Below, piece by piece: positions 15,231 to 23,363 of a DNA stretch of 44,903 bases. Origin of the DNA: Achromobacter sp. ASV32 (GTDB lineage Bacteria > Pseudomonadota > Gammaproteobacteria > Burkholderiales > Burkholderiaceae_B). Each line of letters opens with the position of its first letter. Position 1 is the stretch's first letter. The stretch covers positions 1-44,903 of the forward strand of contig NZ_JAELTJ010000036.1 in the NCBI RefSeq assembly GCF_016428805.1. Direction: 5' to 3'. The notes under the pieces were generated by a model. That model searched no databases. It was not told the DNA's origin and was given only the letters and a program-made list of their open reading frames with translations. A program made the translations under genes and the position numbers.

Positions 15231-16940
15231 ATGGACAGCATCAAGTGGGACAAGGAAGTCGACGCGCTGATCGTCGGCTCGGGCGCCGGCGGCATGACCG
15301 CCGCGCTGACGGCCAACGTGGCAGGCCTGGACGTGCTGCTGGTGGAAAAGACCGGCCGCATCGGCGGTTCGACCGCCATTTCCGGCGGCGCGCTGTGGAT
15401 ACCGCTGAACGCGCAGACCGAGGCGGCCGGCCACCCCGACAGCTTCGACAAGGTCTGGACCTATCTGCAGGAAACGGTCGGCGACGGCGCGTCCGACGAC
15501 ATGAAACGCGCTTATCTGGAAGCCGGCCCGCGCATGATGGATGACCTGGTCGAACGCGGCTTCCTGCAAGTGGCCGCGCGCACCGCGTCGCCCGACTACT
15601 ACCCCGACCGGCCCGGCGCGGCGCTGGGCGGCCGATCGCTGGATCCCGTGGAGTTCGACGGCCGCAAGCTCGGCCGCCACTTCAAGACGCTGCGCGATCC
15701 GCTCAAGGAATTCACGGTGCTCGGCGGCATGATGGTCACCATCACCGACGTGCGCCACCTGCTGCGCGCCACGCGCGCGTTCGCTTCGTGGCGCCATGCC
15801 ATGAAGCTGGTGCTGCGCTACGGCGCCGACCGCCTGCGCGGCTACCATCGCGGCACCCGCCTGCTGCTGGGCAACGCGCTGGCCGCGCAGTTGTTCCACG
15901 CCATGCTGGCGCGCCAGATTCCGTACTGGCTGGACACGCCGGCGTTGGCGCTGGTGCGTGACGACCAGACGGGCGCCGTGCTGGGCGCCACGGTGGCGCA
16001 CCAAGGCCGGCAGATGCACATCCGCGCCCGCCGTGGCGTGGTCCTGGCCACCGGCGGTTTTCCGTGGGATTCGGCGCGCCGCAAGCAGACCTACCCCCAT
16101 CCCACCGACGACTGGTCGATGGCCCCGCGCGACAACACCGGCGACGGCATCCGCTTGGCCGAGGGCGCCGGGGCGGCGCTGGGCCAGGGCTATTCCAGCC
16201 CCGCCTTCTGGGCGCCTGTGTCCATCCTGCAGCGGCCTGGCGCCAAGCCGCTGCACTATCCGCACCTGGTGTGGGACCGCGCCAAGCCCGGCCTCATCGC
16301 CGTCAACAGCGCGGGGCGCCGTTTCGTCAACGAGTCGACCTCGTATCACGCGTTCGTGCAGGGCATGTACCAGAGCCACGCCGAGACGCCGTCGGTGCCG
16401 GCCTTCCTGCTGTGCGACCGGCGCTTCATCGACACCTGGGGTCTGGGGCTGGCACTGCCCGGCGGCCGGCCGCGCCAGCATCTGATCGATGCCGGCTACC
16501 TGCTGCAGGCGCCGACGCTGCAAGCCCTGGCCGAAACACTCGGCGTGCCGGCGGACACGCTGGCGGCCACGGTACAGCGCTACAACGAGCATGCGGCGCA
16601 AGGCGAAGACCCCGACTTCGGCAAGGGCAGCACCGCCTACAACCGCTATCTGGGCGACCCCGACCACGCCCCCAATCCCTGCCTGGCGCCGCTGGGCGCC
16701 GGCCCCTACTACGCGGTCAAGGTGTACCCGGGCGACATCGGCACGGCATGCGGCATCGCAGCAAACGCCAATGCCCAGGCCGTGGACGAATCGGGCCAGG
16801 CCATCGCCGGCCTGTACGTGGCAGGCAATGATATGCATTCGGTCATGGGCGGCGCCTATCCCGCACCCGGCATCACGCTGGGACCCGCGCTGACCTTCGG
16901 CTGGGTCGCTGGACAACACCTGGCTCACGGCCAACACTGA
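15231..16940 (+). CDS. KstD-like FAD-dependent dehydrogenase/fumarate-reductase-fold flavoprotein
   Basis: This 569-residue FAD protein has the dinucleotide motif GSGAGG (16-21) with Glu39 for the ribose, RIGGSTAISGGALWIP, VVLATGGFPWD and the flavin-closing block GLYVAGNDMHSVMGGAYPAPGIT near 527-549. The last part resembles 3-ketosteroid delta1-dehydrogenase, where a catalytic Tyr lies four residues before a Gly; here these are Tyr543 and Gly547. Such enzymes introduce a C=C bond next to a ring ketone. The gene is 5 bp after an SDR, so the order alcohol to ketone to enone is plausible. A true steroid substrate is not implied by the context. Confidence 0.85.
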   Translation: MDSIKWDKEVDALIVGSGAGGMTAALTANVAGLDVLLVEKTGRIGGSTAISGGALWIPLNAQTEAAGHPDSFDKVWTYLQETVGDGASDDMKRAYLEAGPRMMDDLVERGFLQVAARTASPDYYPDRPGAALGGRSLDPVEFDGRKLGRHFKTLRDPLKEFTVLGGMMVTITDVRHLLRATRAFASWRHAMKLVLRYGADRLRGYHRGTRLLLGNALAAQLFHAMLARQIPYWLDTPALALVRDDQTGAVLGATVAHQGRQMHIRARRGVVLATGGFPWDSARRKQTYPHPTDDWSMAPRDNTGDGIRLAEGAGAALGQGYSSPAFWAPVSILQRPGAKPLHYPHLVWDRAKPGLIAVNSAGRRFVNESTSYHAFVQGMYQSHAETPSVPAFLLCDRRFIDTWGLGLALPGGRPRQHLIDAGYLLQAPTLQALAETLGVPADTLAATVQRYNEHAAQGEDPDFGKGSTAYNRYLGDPDHAPNPCLAPLGAGPYYAVKVYPGDIGTACGIAANANAQAVDESGQAIAGLYVAGNDMHSVMGGAYPAPGITLGPALTFGWVAGQHLAHGQH

Positions 16941-16967
16941 CGCTACGCAACTTCTCAAGGACCCCAC

Positions 16968-17573
16968 ATGAAGATCTATTTTTCGCCCGCCTCGCCCTTT
17001 GTGCGCAAATGCATGGTCATCGCGCACGAGCTGGGGCTGGTCGATCGCATCCAGAAGCTGCCCAGCGCCGCCGGCCCCGTGGCCCGCGACCAGACCATCA
17101 TCCCGGACAACCCGCTGGGCCAGGTGCCGACCCTGATCACCGACGACGGCCAGCAGCTGTTCGACAGCCGCGTCATCTGCGAATACCTGAACGACCTGGG
17201 CGGCGGCGCTCTGTTCCCCACCGGCCCCACGCGCTGGCGCGTGCTGGCCGAACAGTCGCTGGGCGACGGCATGCTGGGCGCGGCCCTGCTGGCGCGCTAC
17301 GAAACCGTGCTGCGCCCCGAGGCGCTGCGCTGGGACGGCTGGTACGAAGGCCAGATGGGCAAGGTCCGCGACGGCCTGGCGCTGCTGGAAAAAACCGCCG
17401 CCAGCCTCGAAGGCCGCCTGGACATCGGCACCATCACCATCGGCTGCGCGCTAGGCTACCTGGACTTCCGCTACCCCCAATTCGACTGGCGCGCCAGCCA
17501 TCCGGCGGTCGCGGCCTGGTTCAAGACGTTCAACCAGCGTCCCTCGATGCAGGCCACGCTGCCGCCGGCCTGA
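16968..17573 (+). CDS. Glutathione S-transferase, YibF-like
   Basis: This 201-residue cytosolic GST has an N-terminal thioredoxin-like domain: IYFSPASPFVRKCMVIAHELGL, the cis-Pro in NPLGQVPTLI and the glutathione-binding DSRVICEYL. The helical C-terminal domain contains ALRWDGWYEGQMGKVRDGLALLEK. The catalytic residue is likely Ser7 or Ser10. The YibF-like group is common and its substrates are poorly known. It lies 27 bp after the flavoprotein with AAGGACCCC as ribosome site, and a terminator follows, so it may be the last gene of the unit. It could remove an electrophilic enone produced upstream, which is inference. Confidence 0.88.
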   Translation: MKIYFSPASPFVRKCMVIAHELGLVDRIQKLPSAAGPVARDQTIIPDNPLGQVPTLITDDGQQLFDSRVICEYLNDLGGGALFPTGPTRWRVLAEQSLGDGMLGAALLARYETVLRPEALRWDGWYEGQMGKVRDGLALLEKTAASLEGRLDIGTITIGCALGYLDFRYPQFDWRASHPAVAAWFKTFNQRPSMQATLPPA

Positions 17574-17669
17574 ACCGGCAGGGTTTGGGCGGACGCAAGG
17601 CCTGGAGAACCCGCCGGGCTCCATGCCGCGCGTCAGCCTTGTACGGCGCGTTCTCTTGAGCCCGCCGCT

Positions 17670-17700
17670 GGCCCCTGGCGTTTGCCAGGGGCCTTTTTTT
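17670..17700 (+). terminator. Rho-independent terminator of the ABC/SDR unit
   Basis: GGCCCCTGGC, loop GTTT, GCCAGGGGCC, then T7. A textbook terminator about 100 bp after the GST stop. Confidence 0.93.
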
Positions 17701-17800
17701 CTTACAGATGGAAATCCCGGCTCGCGGGGAGGCGTCTATATTGAACTTTCATCGGGCCAGCCAGCCCAATCCGTAGCCCCACGCAACCAGGGAGCCACGC

Positions 17801-18376
17801 ATGAACGTGACCGCCGTCTCTCCCATCGCCCGTGTCGCCGCGCCCTACGCCGCGCGCATTCCGCTGCTGGACGACACCCGCCCCGTCTGGGAAGCCGAAT
17901 GGGCCGCGCGCAACGCCGCGACCCGCCAGGCCCAACGCAGCGCCCAGGCACAGGCCGCCTGGCAAGCACAGCGCATCGCGCGCACGCCGCCCCCGCCGGA
18001 TACCGACCGCGACGTTCGCGCCGCGGCGCCCGCGCCGCAAGCTCCGCTGGCGCGTGCCTCCGCGCCCATCCCCGTCGATGTCGATCAGTTGCGCGACCTG
18101 TATGCCGACGCCCGAATGCGCCGCGCGGTGGATGAATTCTCGGCGCGCCCCGATCCCGTGGCGCTACGCGCCGGCACCGCCAACGACCTGGGCACCATCG
18201 AGGGCCTGACGCCGCTGCAGCCCTACCGCGTGGCGATGGGCAACCCCCAGGTGCAGGAACTGCAGACCGCCGTGGCCATGAAGGCCGCGGGCCTGGGCAT
18301 TCCCAAGGTCGAGAACATCGGCCCCACCGAAAACGTCACCGACAACGCGCGCTACCGGCCGGGCGCCCGGACCTGA
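17801..18376 (+). CDS. Hypothetical protein, no recognised family
   Basis: This 191-residue protein is hydrophilic and lacks a signal peptide or membrane segment. Residues 33-75 are Ala/Arg/Gln-rich and end in a Pro run (TPPPPDTDRD), so a helix then a disordered linker are likely. Residues 90-191 look more folded (VDVDQLRDLYADARMRRAVDEFSARPDP, then LTPLQPYRVAMGNPQVQELQTAVAMKAAGLG). A good Shine-Dalgarno (CAGGGAGCCACGC ATG) and terminators on both sides show an independent unit. Composition matches its neighbours, so recent transfer is not suggested. I do not recognise it. Confidence 0.7.
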   Translation: MNVTAVSPIARVAAPYAARIPLLDDTRPVWEAEWAARNAATRQAQRSAQAQAAWQAQRIARTPPPPDTDRDVRAAAPAPQAPLARASAPIPVDVDQLRDLYADARMRRAVDEFSARPDPVALRAGTANDLGTIEGLTPLQPYRVAMGNPQVQELQTAVAMKAAGLGIPKVENIGPTENVTDNARYRPGART

Positions 18377-18410
18377 CCCACGCGCCGGAATTGACGGCCG
18401 GCAATCAAAA

Positions 18411-18436
18411 AAAGCCGCCCTGGCAAGGGCGGCTTT
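18411..18436. terminator. Bidirectional terminator between convergent genes
   Basis: AAA-GCCGCCC, loop TGGCAA, GGGCGGC-TTT. The A-run before and T-run after the stem serve both the rightward hypothetical gene and the leftward DUF3100 gene. Confidence 0.88.
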
Positions 18437-18514
18437 CTGTTGGCCGGACGGCGATTGGACTTGCCATCGGCCGCCGGGCCATTTGCGCTTGGCCTTGCGG
18501 CCCCGCGCCTGCGA

Positions 18515-19852
18515 TCAGTGGAAGAACTCGGCGATCACGGTGGCGCCCATGAAGGTGCCGGCGTTGGCGGCCAGCGACACCACCACAATCTTCCAGCCCA
18601 GCTTGCGGAAAGCCGGCAGGTCTTTCAGGATCGACAGACCGGCCATCGCCAGAATCACCGTCGTGAACGGCAGGAAATTGACCTTGCCGACGGCGGCGAT
18701 GATCTGGTCCGAGTACGGCAGCACGCCCGGGCAGCCCACGGTCATCGCGATCAGCGACAGCACGGCCACGGCCGGCAGCTTGGGCACCACGCGCAACAGC
18801 AGATCGGCGATCACGACCAGCAGGATGATGATGGCCATGCCGGGCAGCGCGTCCAGGATCGGCACGTTATAACCCAGGCGGTTGCCCACCAGCGCGAACA
18901 GGCCGCAGATGGCATAGGCGGTCAGGCGATCGCCAAAGCCCATCTTGACCGAATGCGACGGCACTTCGGCATCGGCCGCGGCAGCCGCGGCGGCCGGCTC
19001 GGCCTTGGCGCGCGAGAAGCGGCCCAGCACGGGTTCCAGCTTGCCGTACAGGAAGATGGTCGTCGGCAGCGAGATGAACAGCGTGAAGTACACGCCCACC
19101 ACGGTGGTCAGCAGGTTGGCGGCGGCGGCCAGCGCGGCCACCTGGTGCGCCACCTCAGGCGTCTGCTGCGAGGCGATCGCGCCCACCCCGGCGGCCATCA
19201 TGCTGCCCGAGCCCACGCCCGCGCCCATCGCGAGCGAACGCGGGTCGAAGATGTTCAGGCTGGTGATGAAGCCGGCCATCAGCGCCACGAACAGCGCGCC
19301 GATCACGGTGCCGGTGATGTACTCGGCCATGACGCCGCGGCCTTCGGGCGAATTCATGCCGTAGCGCTCGCCGATGATCGCCAGGCTGGGCTCGCGGCCC
19401 ACCGAGAACGTGGCGCCGATGGCTTCGCGCTTGATGCCCAGCAGCAGGGCCAGCGGCAGGCCGATGGCCATGGTGCCGAAGAAGTGACCGAACTCCTGGA
19501 ACACCAGCGCCCAGCCGGCTTCGCGCACTTGCGGCAGCGAGCCGCCCACCATCAGGCCCAGTTTGGCCAGGAACGGCAGCAGCGCGTATTGCAGGTAGCC
19601 GCTGATGCGGGTCTGCATGGCGGTGTCGATGCCGGTGCCCGCGGGCAGGCGCTGGCCGAAGGCGGCCACGATCGCGCCGATGAAGATCGCCCAGAGCATG
19701 GGCTGCAGAACGATCTTGCCCGGGCCCACGGCAAAGGTGACGCTGCCGATCGCTTCGGACACGATCACCACCAGCAAAATGGCGGCGAGCATGCGGACGC
19801 GGGTGGACAACGACATGGTGGGCGCGGCCAGGCCGGCGCTGGCATGAGACAT
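18515..19852 (-). CDS. DUF3100 multi-spanning membrane protein
   Basis: This 445-residue protein is almost entirely hydrophobic, with about ten to twelve transmembrane helices. Two halves are joined by a charged, Ala-rich linker around residues 315-330 (SRAKAEPAAAAAAADAEVP). The second half includes FLPFTTVILAMAGLSILKDLPAFRKLGWK. It matches the DUF3100 family of presumed transporters, for which no substrate is established. The start at 19852 is preceded by AGGGGAATTCG. The gene is divergent from a LysR regulator with TTGC/GCAA palindromes between them, so regulated uptake or export of a small metabolite is likely. Confidence 0.85.
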   Translation of the reverse strand: MSHASAGLAAPTMSLSTRVRMLAAILLVVIVSEAIGSVTFAVGPGKIVLQPMLWAIFIGAIVAAFGQRLPAGTGIDTAMQTRISGYLQYALLPFLAKLGLMVGGSLPQVREAGWALVFQEFGHFFGTMAIGLPLALLLGIKREAIGATFSVGREPSLAIIGERYGMNSPEGRGVMAEYITGTVIGALFVALMAGFITSLNIFDPRSLAMGAGVGSGSMMAAGVGAIASQQTPEVAHQVAALAAAANLLTTVVGVYFTLFISLPTTIFLYGKLEPVLGRFSRAKAEPAAAAAAADAEVPSHSVKMGFGDRLTAYAICGLFALVGNRLGYNVPILDALPGMAIIILLVVIADLLLRVVPKLPAVAVLSLIAMTVGCPGVLPYSDQIIAAVGKVNFLPFTTVILAMAGLSILKDLPAFRKLGWKIVVVSLAANAGTFMGATVIAEFFH

Positions 19853-19967
19853 CGAATTCCCCTGAATACGTGAGTAGGTTTTAGAGCGGCCCGCGGCGCG
19901 GCGGGCGGCAGCGGCGATTTTCGCCGGGGGCTGGCGCGCCAACCATGACACCGTCCGGGCTAATACG

Positions 19968-20054
19968 TTGCGTAAAATGCAACGGATGGACTTTTCCTCG
20001 GAATTTTTTGCAAGATCAGGCAATAACTCCGGGTAAACCCTCATATTGTTGCAA
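19968..20054. promoter_or_regulatory. LysR operator candidates between DUF3100 and LysR genes
   Basis: TTGCGTAAAATGCAA (19968-19982) is a TTGC-N7-GCAA dyad containing a T-N11-A core. Two TTGCAA palindromes lie at 20008-20013 (extended to TTGC-N8-GCAA, 20008-20023) and 20049-20054. The two TTGCAA copies are 41 bp apart, about four helical turns. Confidence 0.55.
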
Positions 20055-20090
20055 ATTTTCCGATGCCTTGCCGCCACGGAGCCTTCCGCC

Positions 20091-21014
20091 ATGGACGAAA
20101 AACTCGACGCCCGCCGCACCCACTACTTCATGCAGGTCATGAGCCGGGGTTCGGTGCGCGGCGCCGCCGAAGTGCTGAACATGGACCCGTCCGCCGTCAG
20201 CCGCGCCATCGCCGCGCTGGAACGCGACTGCGGCATGGCCCTGTTCGAGCGCCGGGGCCGCGGCGTGGTGCCCACCGACGCCGGCCACATCCTGGCGCGC
20301 TACGTGAAGCGCCAGCAGAACATCCAGGAAAGCTTCTTTTCGGAAATCGACAGCCTGCGCAAGGCCGAGCGCGGCCACATTGACCTGGTGCTGGGCGAGG
20401 GCTTCGTCGAACTGATGTTCGACCGGGTACTGCCCGGCTACTGGCGCAGCCACCCCGAGGTGACGCTGGACATCGACGTGGCCCGCACCTCCGAAATCGT
20501 GCAGCGCATCGTGGATGACCAGGCCTACATCGGCCTGGTGTTCCAGCCGCCCAACGACGCCCGCCTGCGCACGCACTACTCGCGCCCGGAACCCATCCGC
20601 GCCATCGTGCGTCAGGACCATCCGCTGACGCGGCTGCAGCGCCCGCTGCTGCTGACCGACCTGGTCGACTATCCGGGCGCGTCGATGCAGGAAGGCTTCG
20701 GCGTGCGCCAGCACATCCAGGCCGCCGAGATCAGCGAACAGGTGCGCCTGCGCAACGTGCTGACCACCTCATCCTTCAAGGCATTGTGGCAGTTCGCCGC
20801 CACGGGCATCGGCTACGCCCTGACCCCGCCCATCGCCGTCACCGCGGACATGGCCGCCCAGCGCCTGGCCAGCCTGCCGCTGGCCAATCCGATCCTGAAC
20901 CAGGGCAGCCTGCACGTGCTCAGCCGCGCCGGCCGGCATATCTCGCCGGCCGCGCGCGAACTGCTCGACCACATCGTGCGCGGCATCGGCGCGCCCGCGC
21001 CCGGCGCCATCTGA
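20091..21014 (+). CDS. LysR-family regulator, probably of the DUF3100 gene
   Basis: This 307-residue protein has an N-terminal winged HTH (about 8-66; GSVRGAAEVLNMDPSAVSRAIAALE). A LysR substrate-binding domain follows (about 95-300) with LPLANPILNQGSLHVLSRAGRHISPAAREL near the end. In place of the usual S-T-P start of the linker strand it has HIDLVLGEGFVELM. I choose the ATG at 20091 (MDEKLDARRTHYF) because CGGAG precedes it and LysR proteins rarely extend further. It is divergent from the DUF3100 gene; the inducer is unknown. Confidence 0.88.
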   Translation: MDEKLDARRTHYFMQVMSRGSVRGAAEVLNMDPSAVSRAIAALERDCGMALFERRGRGVVPTDAGHILARYVKRQQNIQESFFSEIDSLRKAERGHIDLVLGEGFVELMFDRVLPGYWRSHPEVTLDIDVARTSEIVQRIVDDQAYIGLVFQPPNDARLRTHYSRPEPIRAIVRQDHPLTRLQRPLLLTDLVDYPGASMQEGFGVRQHIQAAEISEQVRLRNVLTTSSFKALWQFAATGIGYALTPPIAVTADMAAQRLASLPLANPILNQGSLHVLSRAGRHISPAARELLDHIVRGIGAPAPGAI

Positions 21015-21102
21015 TCCGGTCGTTCCAGGCCGATCTGCCCCTGTCGCAGCGCGCGCGCAGCGCCTACAGTGGCTGCATCCGCCTTCTCGCCTGGAGACCT
21101 CC

Positions 21103-21294
21103 ATGCTCAGCTTCCTGCGCACGGTCAAATCCGTGCTGTGGGGCTTTTTCGGCGTGCGCCGCGGCCGCGACTACGACGCCGACATCGCCCACAACAAGCC
21201 CGCCCCCCTGATCCTCACCGGCCTGCTGATGGCCGCGTGCCTCGTCGCCATCCTGATCGCCGTCGCCCGCTGGGCCGTCAACGCGGCCTTGTGA
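21103..21294 (+). CDS. DUF2970 small membrane protein
   Basis: This 63-residue protein has a conserved N-terminal helix (MLSFLRTVKSVLWGFFGVRRG), the DADIAHNKPAPLI loop and one transmembrane helix (LTGLLMAACLVAILIAVARWAV). It matches the DUF2970 family of betaproteobacterial inner-membrane proteins of unknown function, at full length. GGAGACCTCC precedes the ATG. It follows the LysR gene in the same direction with an 88-bp gap and may have its own promoter. Confidence 0.85.
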   Translation: MLSFLRTVKSVLWGFFGVRRGRDYDADIAHNKPAPLILTGLLMAACLVAILIAVARWAVNAAL

Positions 21295-21626
21295 CCCTTC
21301 CGCTGGAACGGCCGGCCGTAGCCGCCCGGCCGCCCGGCCGCCCGAAGGCCGGGCAAGCCCCCTTGGGGGGCAGCAAGCACGCAACGCGTGCGCAGCGTGG
21401 GGGCTCATACCCCTCCGGCCGCCCGAAGGCCGGACAGCCCCCTCGGGGGGCAGCAAGCACGCAACGCGTGCGCAGCGTGGGGCCTCCCCTTCCGGCATAC
21501 CGTTATTACTAGAATGACTTAGACGGTCGTCCGGGCTGCCTGTTACGGTTATGAATCCCCCATTGCCCGCCTGCGGCGGGCCTTGCCTTGGGGACTCAGA
21601 CCGAGAAGACTTCAAGGGCAGTAGAC
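21295..21626. other. Intergenic region upstream of cysI, 332 bp
   Basis: This gap contains the tandem repeat at 21334-21482 and then the cysI leader. A possible -10 box TAGAAT lies at 21510-21515, with no clear -35. GCCCGCC-tgc-GGCGGGC (21565-21581) is a 7-bp hairpin in the probable 5' UTR. No credible gene is seen. Confidence 0.6.
21334..21482 (+). repeat. Two tandem copies of an 80-bp GC-rich intergenic repeat
   Basis: Copy A begins at 21334 and copy B at 21415. Each has CCGGCCGCCCGAAGGCCGG, a CCCCCT-GGGGGG stem, GCAGCAAGCACGCAACGCG and TGCGCAGCGTGGGG. They differ by a few substitutions and one 1-bp gap. GCACGC-AAC-GCGTGC forms an inner hairpin. Elements like this recur in gaps of Bordetella and Achromobacter genomes. 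Confidence 0.85.
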
Positions 21627-23363
21627 ATGTACGTGTATGACCCCGTCGACCAGCAGCTCGTCGAGCAACGCGTGGCGCAGTTCGCCGACCAGACGCGCCG
21701 CTTCCTCGACGGCCAGCTCACCGAAGATGATTTCCGCGTCCTGCGCCTGCAGAACGGCCTGTACATCCAACGCCACGCGCCGATGCTGCGCGTCGCGATT
21801 CCGTACGGCATCCTGGCGTCGCGCCAGCTGCGCACCCTGGCGCACATCGCGCGCAAGTGGGACCGCGGCTACGGCCACTTCAGCACGCGCCAGAACATCC
21901 AGTTCAACTGGCCCAAGCTGGAAGACGTGCCCGACATCCTGGCCGAGCTGGCCACGGTGCAGATGCACGCCATCCAGACCAGCGGCAACTGCATCCGCAA
22001 CACCACCACCGACCACTTCGCCGGCGTCGCGCCCGACGAATTGATCGATCCGCTGGTGTGGTGCGAAATCATCCGCCAGTGGTCCACGCTGCACCCCGAA
22101 TTCGCCTTCCTGCCGCGCAAGTTCAAGATCGCCGTCAGCGGCGCCATCCAGGACCGCGCCGCCGTCGGCGTGCACGACATCGGCCTGCAGGCCGTCGAGC
22201 GCGACGGCAAGCTGGGCTTTCGCGTCTGGGTGGGCGGCGGCATGGGCCGCACGCCCATCGTCGGCAAGCTGATCAATCCCTTCGTCGAGTGGCAGGACCT
22301 CCTGACCTACCTGCAGGCCGCCCTGCGGGTCTACAACCTGCACGGCCGCCGCGACAACAAATACAAGGCGCGCATCAAGATCCTGGTCAAGGACCTGACG
22401 CCCGAGGTCTATGCGCAGCAGGTGGACGAACAATGGCAGCTCATCAAGGGCGGCCCGGACACCATCACGCAGGAATTCGTCGACACCATCGCCGCGCGCT
22501 TCGTGTGGCCGCAGTATGACGCGGCCGCCGCCGACGACGCCGACAACACCGCGGCCCTGGCCGCCGCCGATGCGCGTTTCGCGCGCTGGGTCCGCACCAA
22601 CGTGCATCCCCACAAGATCGCCGGCTACGCCGCCGTCACCGTATCGCTGAAAGCCACCGGCGTGCCGCCGGGCGACATCACCGCCGACCAGATGGACGCA
22701 GTGGCCGACCTGGCCGACGAATACGGGTTTGGCGAACTGCGCGTGTCGCACGAGCAGAACCTGATCCTGGCCGACGTGCGCCGCGCGCGCCTGCACGAAC
22801 TGTGGGGCAAGCTCGACGCCCTGAACCTGGCCACGGCCAACGTGGGTCTGCTGACCAACATCATCGCCTGTCCGGGCGGGGATTTCTGCGCGCTGGCCAA
22901 TGCCGTGTCGATCCCCGTGGCCGAGGCCATCCAGCGCCAGTTCGACAACCTGGACTACCTGTTCGAGATCGGCGAGCTGGACCTGAACATCTCCGGCTGC
23001 ATCAATTCCTGCGGCCATCACCACGTGGGCCATATCGGCATTCTGGGCGTGGATAAGGCGGGCGAAGAGTGGTATCAGGTCACCATCGGCGGACGCCAGA
23101 ACGGCGCCGCCAAGCCCTTGCCCGACATTGAATCCACGAAGGGCGGCGGCGCCGCCATTGGCCGCATCATCGGCCCGTCGTTCGCCCGCGACCAGGTGCC
23201 CGGCGTGGTCGACCGCCTGATCCAGACCTACCTGAGCCTGCGCGACAGCGAGGAAGAACGCTTCATCGACGTGGTGGACCGCGTCGGCATCGATCCCTTC
23301 AAGCAGGACGTGTATGCCGACCCCGCCTTCGCCAAGCCCGCCCAGGAGGCTGCCCATGTCTGA
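21627..23363 (+). CDS. cysI: Sulfite/nitrite reductase hemoprotein, assimilatory
   Basis: This 578-residue siroheme enzyme reduces sulfite to sulfide in cysteine synthesis. Cluster ligands are Cys415 and Cys421 (IACPGGDFC, C-x5-C) and Cys458 and Cys462 (GCINSC, C-x3-C). The substrate-side motifs RNTTTDH and LGFRVWVGGGMGRTP are present. In Burkholderiales this NirA/CysI-type protein sits with a DUF934 gene, as here, which favours sulfite over nitrite. I start at 21627 (MYVYDPVDQQ), where family similarity begins; the Shine-Dalgarno AAGGGCA is 9 bp upstream. The stop overlaps the DUF934 start by 8 bp. Confidence 0.9.
   Translation: MYVYDPVDQQLVEQRVAQFADQTRRFLDGQLTEDDFRVLRLQNGLYIQRHAPMLRVAIPYGILASRQLRTLAHIARKWDRGYGHFSTRQNIQFNWPKLEDVPDILAELATVQMHAIQTSGNCIRNTTTDHFAGVAPDELIDPLVWCEIIRQWSTLHPEFAFLPRKFKIAVSGAIQDRAAVGVHDIGLQAVERDGKLGFRVWVGGGMGRTPIVGKLINPFVEWQDLLTYLQAALRVYNLHGRRDNKYKARIKILVKDLTPEVYAQQVDEQWQLIKGGPDTITQEFVDTIAARFVWPQYDAAAADDADNTAALAAADARFARWVRTNVHPHKIAGYAAVTVSLKATGVPPGDITADQMDAVADLADEYGFGELRVSHEQNLILADVRRARLHELWGKLDALNLATANVGLLTNIIACPGGDFCALANAVSIPVAEAIQRQFDNLDYLFEIGELDLNISGCINSCGHHHVGHIGILGVDKAGEEWYQVTIGGRQNGAAKPLPDIESTKGGGAAIGRIIGPSFARDQVPGVVDRLIQTYLSLRDSEEERFIDVVDRVGIDPFKQDVYADPAFAKPAQEAAHV

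Noticed and set aside
14958..17027. 689-residue reverse-strand frame opposite the flavoprotein gene
   Set aside because: It is Gly/Ala/Arg/His-rich, with no domain, and lies opposite a confident KstD-like gene.
16968..17573. GST plus SDRs as a LigDEFG-like beta-aryl-ether cleavage set
   Set aside because: The GST is of the common YibF-like type, and no beta-etherase-specific features can be seen. The KstD-like enzyme does not fit that pathway.
21295..21512. Coding frames through the tandem repeat before cysI
   Set aside because: They exist only because the repeat lacks stop codons. The translated sequence is repetitive and has no ribosome site.
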